NCBI GenBank assembly: GCA_949752735.1
Contig: OX457046.1
Location: forward strand, 35,269,230 to 35,333,229
Reading direction: 5' to 3'
Origin: Lumbricus terrestris
Taxonomy: Eukaryota; Annelida; Clitellata; Crassiclitellata; Lumbricidae
Length of the DNA stretch: 64,000 nt
Part shown: piece after piece, positions 1 to 12,000 of the stretch
Position numbering within the stretch: the first letter of the stretch is position 1
Layout of the letters: each line of letters opens with the position of its first letter
Position numbers and translations under genes: made by a program
Notes under the pieces: model-generated
Database searches by the model: none
What the model saw: only the letters and a program-made list of their open reading frames with translations
What the model was told of the DNA's origin: nothing

Positions 1-135
1 GTGACACATTGGCACAAAGATCAGAAGGAGATGGGTTCGACACCCAGTAACCTCACAAGGTGGAAACGGTCTTGGCTACCAAATGAGCAGGACAGATGGA
101 CACCCTGCCGGCTGCCATACAGAAAAATTCAACTC
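1..135 (+). repeat. tRNA-like SINE fragment at window edge
   Basis: A box-B-like GGGTTCGACACCC at about 33-45 follows a possible A-box region. The segment looks like a tRNA-derived SINE head cut by the window edge. It lies in what would be the SARS1 intron after exon 3. A true tRNA gene is unlikely because no acceptor-stem pairing is evident. Confidence 0.35.
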
Positions 136-319
136 CGTTCAAACTGGTCAGCATCTGCTGCTACGATAACATATAACATCTTACTGCACAGCGTTTGAAT
201 TAATTAACGAGTATCATCATAATCATGCATGTTCTGAAGCGGACCATCCAAGGAAGCGCAGTACTACCGCAGCATCTAATTTGTAAATTAAACTACGCAA
301 AACTTGAAATGCTAATTAC

Positions 320-403
320 CTTCAAAGCTTCTGCATCAAAATTGACTAAGTTGTTAAGTATCGCATCTGGTAAGACATCACTGTCACCGACCGCTTCTTT
401 CTT
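320..403 (-). CDS. SARS1: SARS1 exon 3
   Basis: 84 nt, 28 codons, acceptor TTTATAG, donor GTAATT, phase 0 on both sides. It encodes [16 protein letters not shown]..., matching the KKEPVGDDE-type acidic linker known in animal SerRS. Confidence 0.9.
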
Positions 404-1997
404 CTATAAACGAAATTTTTGGAATGTCAACTTTTACAAGTAAAACGCTCAAAATGTCAGCTCCAACTACAAACTTTCACAAATAATAAATACTCAAATG
501 CCACCTTTATTTTTTAAGCATTTCTATAACTCTAACGTAAAAAATCCTTATCTCGGTATAAATTTAAAACTGACCAAAATGAAAGTAGGAGACAAACCAA
601 AACAGTAAAGAGACAGCAAGCGGAAAGAGATATTTACACAAAACATAAAAAATCAGACCTAACTGCAAACAGGAGCTGAAAACAGCGTTTTATCCTGGCA
701 CATAAAAGTCAAGCCCACCTTTATCTTTTCAGCAATGTTCTTGCTGCTGACATTTTTCAGCTTGTTGTACTGGTCCAAATTAAACCGTACTACAACATGC
801 AGAAAACATTACCACATATATATTTCATTTATTCAAGAATATTTTAACTAAGTTGACATATCCAACATATTACATGAGGAAGAAAATGAAAGGTGAGCTG
901 AACTATCTGTTTCTGCAAAATTCTAAGCAAGGAATTGTATTGTATGTTAGGCAAACATCCAGCTGACTAGATTTAATCAGATTTAATCAGCGAGCCATGA
1001 CCCTTTTGTAGCCCAGGTAAAAAAAATTCTGGGTCATTCAACAATCAACACACATTCACATTACTCCAAATTTCACTGCTAGAAGTAGATAAATGTCCAG
1101 ATAATAAATATTAACACATGATTCTTCAGAATTTTATTCTAGGAAAAAGCTAAATGTTGATAATGTAGGACTAGTCTTTTAAAATTTAAACTGCATCAAA
1201 ACTAGACAAAATGGCATAAAATCACAAGTCAGTGCGGTAACCAATTACTGTTTTCAGACATGTGTATGAAGAGGTTTATTGTTCAATTGTTCAAACTGCA
1301 GTATGTGCTGCTACACTGTATGGAATTTATGTAGCTCTCATGTCACTGAATATACAGATAGGAACGAGTATACAGATAGGAACAACATAGTAAGTCAGAT
1401 GTGCTCAAAAGGTTTGGAAGTAATTGCATCCGACATCTTTATAAGATATTCATCATGCAGTGCAACTCTATTTCCGCATTCACGGAATTTGAAAACTTCC
1501 TATTTGCCTTCCAAGTTAACAAGCAAGAATTGCTTAAGAATATAGAAGCAGTAGTTTTATTTTGAAGTAACAAAAGACTTCGGAGAAAGGTTTTGTATGC
1601 AATAGATGAGAGCAAATAAACGCAACTGTAGTGCGTTACAGTGGAGAAATTTTCTGATGCAATGATGAAATACTAGACCCTCGAAATAACCAGACTGTGG
1701 ACTCATTTTAGGTTGTAGCCTACGGTTAAAGAAAATAACAGTGCATGTCAATCAAAACAAATGGATAAAGGTAACAGTTAAAGCATATAGGCTTATATAC
1801 ACTGAGTAGAGGATTTGGAAATTTATAGGAGAAAGGAAGATCGATTTCGCCACACACGCACGTTTTCTCCATTTATTGTCGGTGTCGACCACTTGGTCCA
1901 CAAGCGATGGGCTTTTGAAGCGTTTTTCCTGGTTCTTCCGAACCTTGTCCGGATCGCCCCCTTTGTCGGCCCGGAAAAGTTCAAGATCCAGCACCAT
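320..1997 (-). CDS. SARS1: Cytosolic seryl-tRNA synthetase, 5' part (exons 1-3; gene runs off the window)
   Basis: Charges tRNA-Ser with serine in the cytosol (class II aminoacyl-tRNA synthetase). Three exons join in frame: 1862-1997, 719-789 and 320-403. They encode the N-terminal tRNA-binding arm. The start reads [20 protein letters not shown], which closely follows the animal cytosolic SerRS N-terminus. It continues with an [12 protein letters not shown] segment, then YNKLKN...SKNIAEKIK and KKEAVGDSD, in the order known for the family. Phases agree (phase 1 then phase 0), with GT donors and AG acceptors. About 97 residues are visible; the catalytic domain must lie beyond position 1 on this strand. 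I found no fourth exon between 1 and 319, where a tRNA-like repeat sits. The family assignment is secure from memory of the conserved N-terminus; exon 4 and beyond cannot be seen. Confidence 0.93.
719..789 (-). CDS. SARS1: SARS1 exon 2
   Basis: 71 nt, acceptor TTGTAG, donor GTGGGC. It encodes [20 protein letters not shown]..., the start of the coiled-coil arm. Phase 1 in and phase 0 out, matching its neighbours. Confidence 0.92.
1862..1997 (-). CDS. SARS1: SARS1 exon 1 (start codon)
   Basis: Coding part of exon 1, 136 nt. ATG is at 1995-1997 and the donor GTGCGT follows position 1862 (phase 1). It carries [14 protein letters not shown] and the EKRFKSP segment typical of cytosolic SerRS. Confidence 0.93.
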
Positions 1998-2630
1998 TAT
2001 ACGGAATTTTCACGCAAAACCGTTTAAATTCTAACAAGAAACCAAAACACCAAAGGAAACTCGACAACGTGTCCAACTTTTTTATAAATGAGCAACAAAA
2101 TTAGTCAGCAGGTAACTGTGGGTTAGTATTCTAGCAGACGCAAAATATGCTAAATTTTATAGCCCAACTTTTTCTCGTAATCGTAATCGTCACATTTCTC
2201 AAGCGCCACTATAATAATTATAATACGACCGATTCACGAATGCTGCGCTGTTAAAAAGGTTGTCCCGACATGTCCGTAATAATAGTCCAAAGGTGGTTCG
2301 ATTACGGTTGCCAGACGAACAGAGGGTCTACGCAATTTGAAACGTCCAGGTGCAATCAACTAGCAGGCAATAATAATTTCTTAAAGATATCAATTTGTTT
2401 TTAATTGATCATAATTGTAGAGGAAAGCAAAAGACGAAGAACAATACTGCAAAGAATGTGGGAAACGCATTTAAATCCTAAAGAACTTTTATTGACTATA
2501 CAAAAGCAGCTTAGTTCAGCTTTGTCAGGATATCAGACCTGTGACATTTAAATTACAGGCCTAATTAAGGAGGTCCTAACCAATTCTGAATTTCGTAGAC
2601 TAGGTAGCCTAAAGAGCATTCTGTAAATAA
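1998..2630 (-). promoter_or_regulatory. Upstream region of SARS1
   Basis: 633 bases between the SARS1 start codon and the MITE at 2639. I see no TATA box at a usual distance and no coding potential. It should hold the SARS1 promoter and any 5' UTR exon, but no specific site can be defended. Confidence 0.35.
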
Positions 2631-2638
2631 GCACCAGA

Positions 2639-3083
2639 CATAGGCGGAGACCTGGGCCGAGAATTGGGGGGGGGGACGGAAAGACGCGAAATCTTCCCGA
2701 AAAAAAATTTCTGACGACCGGCCAAATCTGGGAAAAAAATTCTTTTCGCCGCCAAAAAAAGTTGATGACCTTTTTTTTTTTAGTCATCGGGCAAATTTTG
2801 ACGAAATATTTCTATTTTCGCCGCCAAAAAAATTGATGACCTTTTTTTTAGTCGTGACGCTCAACGAATGGTGGGGGGCAAATGCATGGGCCGTCCCCCA
2901 AAAAAGTTGATGACCTTTTTTTTTTTTAGTCATCCGGCCAAATCTCGGCGAAATTTTCTATTTTCGCCGCCCCAAAAAGTCTTGACGCTCAAACATTGGG
3001 GGGGACAAATGCATGGGCTGTCCCCCCCAACACTTTTATTGGGGGGACCGTCCCCCCTGTCCCCCCCTAGGTCTCCGCCCATG
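2639..3083 (+). mobile_element. hAT-like MITE with 8-bp target duplication
   Basis: 445 bp. The ends are inverted: CATAGGCGGAGACC at the left and the complement of CATGGGCGGAGACC at the right, differing at one position. It is flanked by a perfect 8-bp duplication GCACCAGA (2631-2638 and 3084-3091), the size hAT transposases make. Inside are repeated blocks of GCCGCCAAAAAA, GATGACC and a T-run followed by AGTCATC, plus long G and C runs. No transposase frame, so non-autonomous. Orientation is arbitrary. Confidence 0.8.
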
Positions 3084-3091
3084 GCACCAGA

Positions 3092-4690
3092 CAAGTTTAA
3101 GCACAATACAGACTACCTTACCTTACCTTACCTTACACCTTCCACGCACTTGCAGTGCACCGGACGACACAGTTCCTCCACGTCACTCTGTCCTCCGCAG
3201 CTGCCCTGGCCACTTAATTCCCAGACTACACCAAATTTTAAGTTGCTTTTCAAGATAAAAAGGAACACTTGACAATTTGGAACTTTTAATGTATGGGCCT
3301 AGACAAAGAGGATTTACTTTGGTTTTCAATGTGTAAGAAAATGCCTCACAATTCTAAAAAGCTTTTCTGTATGCCTATAGCCTTTGTAATGAGGATTTTA
3401 GTTAAGCTTTCGACATGCAAAGAAACTCCAGATAATTTGTAAGAATATCTGTGTGTTTCAAGGATCCAGGTTACTTGTACAGAAGCGCTTGACAATTCTG
3501 GAGAACTTCTCCAGAATTGTCTGGTGTCTTTCTATACCTGTATGCAAATTCAATTGCCTAAATCCCATGACCCCTCCACTCCGTACGTAGAAATTCCACG
3601 AGTCCCTCCCCTCTGTACGTACGTAATAATTATATGGACAGCCCCTAATGACATAGACACGACTACAGTTGAAGAACGTTACTTTATTTGCAGGCTGTGT
3701 GTGCTACAACTACAACATAGATGCCCTGAGCAAATAGTCCAGGGAATCAAGACTGCTGCACGCAATTAAAAAACATTCCCTAAACCAAAAAGACAAGTTT
3801 ACGAGAAACACTAAAAACTATTAAAACGACAAGTTTTCTACATGATTTGTACTACGAGTCTATGAACAAGTGTCAAACAAAAACACTTTTCCAATAACAT
3901 TTCAAGCACAGAGCTGAAAAGAACATGATAATAATCTATTTTTCAAACTGTCTTTTCTACATAATCAGTAAGTTAGTTGGCCATGCACAGCTTTCATGAA
4001 GTGTACTTACAGAGCAGTTTAGATGTGGTGACTGGTGAGGCCATAAATAATGTTCAGCAGCCCCCTTGTTCAAAACTTACACCAGAAAAACATAATTATA
4101 TGCATTTTAATTAAATAATTGCAATCTAAAAAAGTGAAAAACTCAAGTTATTTTCAAATGAATGCATTTGATGATTACATATATTAGAATTGGTTGGTTT
4201 GATCTCAATACCTTGGAAACAAAACTTAAATATATTTAAAAAAACTAATTTTAACATTTTTCTATATAAATGTACATGTAAAAAATCTCTGAGACCGCTG
4301 CGACCAAAAAATATAATGTTTTAACAGTCTACGAACCAAATGGCCCTTTCCTAGGCTCCTAGAACATCAGTCACAAACACTGCCCCTCAGTAAATGCATA
4401 GCAGGTGTTTCCTAAAAGTGTCACTATGTGCTTAAAACATAACATTGATGCAACACGATTCTGGGTCACACGTTGCATTTGTATATCAAAAGCTTGCAGA
4501 CGATTCCTAAATTAACTTTCAACAGCACAAACTATATAACATAAATGACCTACAGATAATGAATCTCACATTTATATAAAACCTTAACAGAAAACCTGTT
4601 TGCCAGCTCATTTTTTAAATTCACGCTTTCATCACATTCTCAAATGCTAATCTGCATTTGAAAAAGGCATGGACCACAATTTTGTCCTGG
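3092..4690. other. Gene-free AT-rich stretch, possible KDM3 3' flank
   Basis: No exon recognised on either strand. It starts with a short (CCTTA)n run at about 3115-3145 and is otherwise unique-looking AT-rich sequence. The minus strand has an AATAAA at about 3684. That is one possible end for a long KDM3 3' UTR, but more than 2 kb from the stop codon. Confidence 0.3.
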
Positions 4691-4702
4691 AGAGGATCGT
4701 AC

Positions 4703-4915
4703 TAATGCGGTGCTTAAGAGTGTAGTGGTAAACGTGCCAGACTGTCTTAAATTGAGAGGTGGGGTTCAAATCTTGTCACGTAGAAATTTGGGTTAGAGAT
4801 TTCTGCTACACGTGCACTGTACCCCTAGCCAGCTCAGCAATAATGAGTACCGCAACCGTACAGTCGGTGGAAAGATGAGATAGCAAAGGATTGGTCACAC
4901 CCTCATGAAACGGAA
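4703..4915 (+). repeat. tRNA-derived SINE (third family)
   Basis: An A-box-like AGTGTAGTGGTAAACGTGCC is followed by a B-box GGGGTTCAAATC spaced as in tRNA. An unrelated SINE body with GTACAGTCGGTGGAAAGATGAG follows. The head differs from the main SINE family here. Only one copy is seen in the window. Confidence 0.5.
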
Positions 4916-4953
4916 GTCACTCACACTTGAAACACATGGCTACATATTAGGGC

Positions 4954-5209
4954 CAGTGGCGTAGACAAGGGGGGGGGTTTCGGGGGTTAAAACCCCCCAT
5001 TGGCCTAGGGAAAGTTTTTTTAAAGGTTTTTTATCCACTTAAACAAGGAAAAAACAATTGCTTGCAGTAACAATTGTTTTTCTTACTTTATTCCCTTTGT
5101 TACTTTATTCCCTTTTTATTTACTGTAATACTGCTGGGTTGGTGTCGGAAACGGCCAGGCCATAAAAAAAACCAAAACCCCCCATCATAAATTCCTGGCT
5201 AAGCCACTG
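4954..5209 (+). mobile_element. hAT-like MITE (CAGTGGCGTAG ends)
   Basis: 256 bp. Left end CAGTGGCGTAGACAAGG; the right end complements CAGTGGCTTAGCCAGG. Flanks ATTAGGGC and TTTAGGGT match at 6 of 8 bases, consistent with an old 8-bp duplication. The interior has G/C runs beside the ends and no coding frame. It lies downstream of the KDM3 stop, perhaps within the 3' UTR or beyond it. Confidence 0.65.
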
Positions 5210-5217
5210 TTTAGGGT

Positions 5218-5954
5218 TATAGCTATAACTTCTTCTCTTAGAAAGTCTGGCAGTGTTGATCAAAACTTAGTATCATGCACAACTTGTCGTTTTTTCCAAA
5301 TGGAGCAAGACTATCGAAAACTATTAAGAAGAGCAAAGACTGTCCAAGCAAAACATAAACACGAAAATTTTGCTAAACCTAAACCATCTAATAAAATCTC
5401 TCTCTTATATCTCAGGAACTGCAATTGGAACTCATCAATTGGAGCCAACAGTTTCATCGTACAATAAAACGTGTACAGGACTGGAAAAACTCAGAAATAT
5501 CACGGCGACTTTTGCAATTATCTACGGCAACAGAATTTCAAAAAACGATAGCACTACGACAAATTAGCAAGAAAAACGTGTGATTCATGACATTAGTATG
5601 CAGCTGATTAAGTAGAAGATATTCAGCAGCACATCTTCTGGTGTATTTCACAATAGAACACTACATGTATGTTGAGTAAATAAACATTAATCTGACTACA
5701 GCCTTGGGAACGAAGGCAAGGAACACATGGCGAAAAGGTTTTCATTACCATGCTTTTACAAAAGGTAAATGCACTGGAGATCACGCGTAACTGAAATCTG
5801 ATACAGAAACGATTTTACATATGCACACACGCACGCATGCACACCACATCATCATGTGCTGTGGCCACTAGATGTATATAGGAAGATTCAAATTATGTAG
5901 AGCATGAATATCGAGCATGGTAGCAATTTAAGTAGCGTAGCAATCTCTCGAAGC
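5218..5954 (-). other. KDM3 3' UTR / downstream flank
   Basis: Sequence directly after the KDM3 stop codon on the minus strand. No repeat or second gene recognised and no clear canonical AATAAA on the minus strand in this stretch. The transcript end therefore remains open. Confidence 0.4.
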
Positions 5955-6020
5955 TCAGGGATCATGATGCATAAGAACAGCAATGGCATCTTTGACTGCA
6001 TGGTAGATGACATTCTTAAC
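5955..6020 (-). CDS. KDM3: KDM3 exon 17 (stop codon)
   Basis: 66 nt, acceptor TATTTCAG. Encodes [16 protein letters not shown] and ends after HHDP with TGA at 5955-5957. This matches [16 protein letters not shown] at the end of KDM3A. Confidence 0.95.
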   Translation of the reverse strand, partial: VKNVIYHAVKDAIAVLMHHDP

Positions 6021-9000
6021 CTGAAATAAAAATGAAAAAAATCTTGTTGTAAATGTTACAAGTTATGCCCAACAACTTAACATGGTAACGGAAAAACCAA
6101 TGGTCAAGTAAACACATGCAAAACCAGTATATTTCTGGGCAGACAAATATATCTGGAAGATAATTCAAGAGATACAGGAATTTCCTAGAGAAAATCTAAT
6201 GTTGTTTCATGTTGGAAATGACCCTCTCTATCCTCAGACAAACTATATAGACCACAAACCAAGGCAGTTATTATAATACAGTGCTCAGTAACAAGAAAGC
6301 ATCTTTGAATCTGACTGGTCTGAGCACATACTATGGTACCTTGAAAAACTGAGAATGGGTTTGAGCTACCTCCCAATATTAGACAGCTTCTGTGCTAGGA
6401 CTCTGAAAAAGTCGTTGATTTGCAGTTCACGCTTGGTCATTAATAAGTGCACAATAACGACATAAAAACAATTCTTGGTCTTAGTCTCTGTTTAGTTTAC
6501 ATACAATAGCTGTGGGGCGCAGTGGTGTAGTGGGTATGTTCGATGCCTTTGAGCCGGAGGGCTTCAGGTTCGAATCCACCTCAAGTCGCAGCGTAGGGAC
6601 CTTGAGCAAGTCCTTCACTCGCAATTGCTCATGCGCTTCGGCGTGAAACTCCAATGCAGTGTCCGTGCTGTTCTTCTGAGTGAAGAGTTTGAAGAGGCGC
6701 TATAGCAAATGCAACAGATAGATAGATAGCTTATTAAACATCCACTCTAAGCTTTGTCTGCTCATCTCGTACTACTTTCTTCCAGATTACTCCGCGTTAT
6801 TTCCCCCACTGACCTGCAGTTTATCTTCGTGGTTGCTGTGCTTATCAGACAGATGTCGGAACTCCTGTGTCAGTTTGAAACAGTAGCTCAGGTTTTCGGG
6901 AGAGACAAAATCTTCAGCAGCCTTTATGCAACTGTGCAGATTGCGAACCTAGAATGTAAAAATCTCATTCAGGCTTCAGCACCCTCAACAGTCTCACTCA
7001 GCACTCTCAATAAAAAACACCAAGTGACATTGAGATGTTAATTACGTATTATTACCTTTTTCCCGAGGTACGTATGATCCCTCATGATTTCAAAAATTAA
7101 AAATTAAAGGGGGGGGGGGTGATGTTCTAGAATGGATAGTCTTCGCAGAAGGTTTTGTAGATAGGAAAAGTGCTGCAACTGCATTGAAGCGTTGATTGAA
7201 TAGATCAGTGCTGAAAAAGAAAAATAGTACATCTGCTATCTCCTGAAGTTTGTGCAAGCCAGTAGTCGACGAGGTTGGTCAATGCAAGGTCAGATTGGTT
7301 TATTAGACCGAGAATTTCCTTATTATTTATAATATTATTATGTTATTACACATTGCAGCTGCGTCAAAAAAGGGTGAAGTACACCACTATCACTGATACC
7401 AATGCCATGGTGACAGAACTTTGCCTTGGAGAACTGTGGCATAAGGAGTAAGTAATGACTGGAATAGTCTCAGAATTTGGATGCGAGACAACAGATACAA
7501 CCCATGATGCACTGGAGACCTCTTGGCTGCTCTAGGAGATTTCAAGGACATTGAGAGAATGCCTGCTGCTTCTCCATGGCATTACTACTGTGCTCCACAT
7601 ACCCTCCAGAGTTGGAACTTCAGACATTACCAAGAATTAATAATAATTATCATGATAATAGCAGAAACAATAATAAAAGTAAGCACATTCTTATTCAAAC
7701 CAGAACTTTGACAAAAAGGTACTCTGGTGCACATATATAAAAGATTGTCATACATAAAAGATTGTTATCTTTTATGTATTATTATTACAATTTTATTATG
7801 CTATTATATTGCAGCTACATAAAAAGGGTGAAGCTGCATAAAAAGGGTGAAGTTTAAAGTTGCAAATTAATATTTAGCAAACACAAATCAAGCAACCCAA
7901 GTTACATTAAAAAACCCAGCAATTATTATTATTGTTATTATTATTCTAGCTAATTCCTAAAGTATTATTATTTCCCTTTAATGTTCAAGTTATCGAGATG
8001 TCGTCAAAGACCTGGTGAGGTGCTCCGGCAGGAATGAAGATGGCATCTCCCACGCACTGGACAAGCGTGTAACACTCGACTGCATACTCCGCGAACAGCC
8101 GACTGCGTAGTTTCTCGTCCAAGTACCAGCTCTGGTCATGAATTGGATCGTGGTGCGGTCCGATAGGTTCCCCGACTTCGGAAGCAACCTTAAATCAACA
8201 GCACAGCCAATCAAGATATTACCACAGTATATAGAAAACAAACCAAATGCAATTGAAATGTACAATGTACCGTAGTAACAATTACGAAGCTCCATATTGA
8301 TATAACTCTTGACGCATTCCAGCTGCTGAATTAATTATCTAACTTAACTAAGGTCTTCAGAGTAATCTTATCTTTGACTGGAAGCCAGCACAGCAGGTAG
8401 TTATAAGTACATGCAGCAGTTACCATAGATAGCCACTGTCTTGCTTACTAATCTATATAGTGGCCCTGGATAGCAGGATTTATTTACGTTCCTGTGTAAA
8501 CAGCTTATATTATTTTCACTGACCTCAGTGACTTGTTTGTGTTATTGTTCCGATATATATATATACCGAATAAATAAATAAACAAATAAATCAATCAATA
8601 AAATAAATAATAAACAAATAAGTAATAAAAATTAAATAAATAAGTAAACCTTGTGCAGCAGATCTCGTATTTTGTCGGAGTCCTGCGGATCAAAGATGTG
8701 CCAAAGAGCGCCTGGCTTTTCACCGCCATTCAGTATCCGACCCATTGTCATTTCGCAACAACCCGCTTCCTTCATTGCCTCAACAGCCGCTGTTCAAACA
8801 GAAGTTCATGGATTCTCAATATCATCATACAGACAGTCAATCGTAACAATTGCACGCATTAATTTGTCTGTACGCATCAAATCATTAATACAAAAACTCC
8901 TTAACACAAACAGTGATACAGTAGTTGAGAAAGTAAGTCATTGACACCAGTCACTCCATACAATACAATGACACCACTATTTCTGAACCTCACCATATGT

Positions 9001-12000
9001 TAAAGTGAGCATTTCATCAACATACTTAAACTGAACCAAGCAAAGACCAGAGAAATGGTTGTCAGGCGACCTAGGTCGAAAGCTATTGAAATTTCTAAGT
9101 AAATAGCTTATATTTGCATCTGACAAGCACACATGAATTACTTAAAATGATTACAAGCATTTATAAAAAAGCTATGCCAGATAACAGCAGATTTTGAAGT
9201 CACTCATGCATAGCTAAATATAACTGAACATACATCTGTTGTTGATGAACCTATCACAAAACAAGTTGTATACAAATTCATTTAAAGAATGAATGAATGA
9301 AAAAACAAAGCACAAAGACATGAATTCTTAAAAGGAATGCTCCTTACAATCACCAGAATCAGTTTTTCTTACTCTTTTCTGTTAATTGTGAACATTATTC
9401 ACATGATTTTTGCTGACAATGACACATAACTACAAATTTTCAAAAAGACCAACACTAATAAGTTAAGCATACAAATATTCATGCTAGACCTAAAAAAAAC
9501 TCCTAACATAGCCAATCAAGATCTTAGAATTTTAAAATAAATACACACATATTGACTATTTCATTCACAATTTCATCATGGCGCATTCAAACATACCATG
9601 TACCTTATGACTAGTGCCTGTAAAAACCAACAACGTACCAGCCTCGTGATCCTCCTTGTCGTCCATCGGAATACCAACGTACAGGATCAGGTTGACCGCG
9701 TCGGAAACGTCCAAGTGCAGATTCGTTGATCCGACCTTCGGATAGAGGGCGGATCCGTACGCGTTGTACATCTTCGGTCCGAGGTCCGGCCGAACAAAGA
9801 ACTCCGGCAGCCGCGACACAAGGTTAAACACACCTGTCCGATGCGTGTACTCGGGCATCGGCAAACTATGAAGCAGGTCCTCAAACCTTGACGGAAGCAG
9901 CTCGCTGAAGTCCTCGGTCGGTGGCCAGTCCTTGAGCTTCAGGATCATCGGCTGCCCATGTTTGTCCTTGAGCCGGGCGGTGACGCTTTCGAATCCGTCC
10001 CAGAAGCGTCGCATCTTGTGTCCGACGAGAACGACCTTGCGGGTGCAGTCGACAAGGTCGTTTTCCTCGTCGCCGAACTCCCTCGCGAACGACTCCGGGA
10101 GCCAGAGGTCTTGGTTGAGGTACTGCTGGCATTTGCTGATCAGAACAGGCTGGCCGTGCTTCCACTGCTGCTGGAAGAGATGGATGTTGGAACGATGTCG
10201 TGGTTCGAGGAGCTGGAGCAGACGACCGTCGTCGAGCCAGGCGTGTGCGACGTCGGGGTACTGGAGCTGCGTCGTCGCGAGACTGTTGCGGGGGATCGGC
10301 TTTGCCTTTCTCATCACAGGAATCTGCTTTGGAGGATCCTGCGAATGCAGAAGTGGCGCAAGCGCAAGGTGGTGCCGTTTGTAATTTCCTGCCACCTTTT
10401 GTGTAACGTCGTCGAACGTCTGGATGCTTTTCTTCGGCGATTTGCATTCCGTCTTGACGTCTGCCAGAGATATGTTCTTCATGATCATGTCTCTTAAGCT
10501 AGACGAACTAGCGAGCGGTTCTTCGCTCTCGGCTTTTGGACTTTTCCACCTTGCCGCATCAACAGTTGCTTGTGGCACGTTAAAAACTTTCCTATTCATC
10601 TCTTTCTGGTCAGTTGAACTTGTAAGAAGTTTACTGTCATCGTTATGAGGTGTCACGTCAACAGTCTTCTTATCTTTTTCTATCTTGCCAGAAGAACATG
10701 TAATCGGTTTACTGTCACGTTTACAAGGTGTTATAAAAACAACTTTCTTACTCTTTTCTTTATTGTCAGATGAACTTGTAATAGGTCTACTGTTACCATT
10801 GTGAGATGTAACATGAAAAACTTCCTTATTTCTTTCTTTCTTACCCGAAGAAGCTGTAATAGGTCTACGGTTGCCATTGTGAGATGCAACATCAATAAAA
10901 TCCTTATTCCTTTCTTTCTTACCCGACAAACTTCTACGAGGCTTACCATTTTTAGGTGTTCCATCAAAAACCTTCTTGTTCATTTCTTTCTTGAATGACG
11001 AAGCTGTAATAGGTTTACCTTCACCATTTTTAAGTGTCACATCAAGAACTTTCCTATTCTTTTTCTTCCTGCAAGAAGAACTTGTGAGAGGTTTACCGTC
11101 ACCATCTTTAGGTGGTACATCAAAAACCTTCTTGTTCATTTCTTTCTTGCCAGGCAAACTCGTAAGAAGTTTATGGTCCTGACATAGAGCAGTTTTCTCA
11201 CTGACAACATAATCTGTCACTGTTGGTGAAACACAGGAGACCGTTTGACATGATTCTTTCTTGTCTATGAACACACCTCCAGTGCACGCAGCCTGCATGG
11301 TTTCTTTTGTTTCATCTTCAGGTAGCAGTCCCTTGCTGGCCTCACAATCATCTTCTCTGTCCTCACCACATGGACAGTTCGTGAACATCTTCCACTTCTT
11401 TCTTACGTCGTGAATCATGCGACCAACACTCCATAGAACTACGACCACAAACAAACAAACAAACCATAAACACACAAATTCGTAAAATGGAAGTTCCTTA
11501 CAAGCGGCAGAATGAGTTTTTCTTACTACATTCTGGCATTTTTGAAACTTTTTTCGAATAATTTTTGCTGAGGTCATACATGACCATAAATTGTCAAAAA
11601 GAACAATATTAATATTATTATTTAAAAGCATAAAAATACTCATGCTAATACTTAGAAAAAAATCGTAAAATAGCCAGATCTTAGACAAAATTTCAAAAAC
11701 ACACAAATATTTATTTGATCACCAGAGAATATTTTTGCATAATTACATGCAATCTTAGAATTCCCAAATAAGTACAACCATGACTAGACAAACATCGTAA
11801 CAACAAAATCATTTTTACATAATCACAAAATATCTTCAAACTTTTTAACACAAGTGCTCAGCCATTAAAAAATCACAAAAATCTCAAAATTTCCAATGGA
11901 GAGCACAACCAATACACAACAAATATTACAATTAAAAATACAATACACCGAGCAAAACAATAAAGAACAACAACAACTGCAACTCACCGTCGCTCGGTAT

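Noticed and set aside
1557..1751. Minus-strand 64-codon frame as a SARS1 exon
   Set aside because: No similarity to seryl-tRNA synthetase. The real exon 2 (719-789) joins exon 1 in phase.
2868..3272. 134-codon proline-rich plus-strand frame
   Set aside because: It lies mostly inside the MITE at 2639-3083 and reads its C and T runs.
9932..10497. Plus-strand frames of 150-188 codons over KDM3 exon 13
   Set aside because: Shadows of the GC-rich coding exon. The minus strand has the JmjC motifs.
11439..11706. Upstream extension of the KDM3 exon 13 open frame to a Met at 11706
   Set aside because: A splice acceptor at 11439-11440 joins in phase with the zinc-finger exon, and family similarity begins there. 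The extension is hydrophobic intron sequence.
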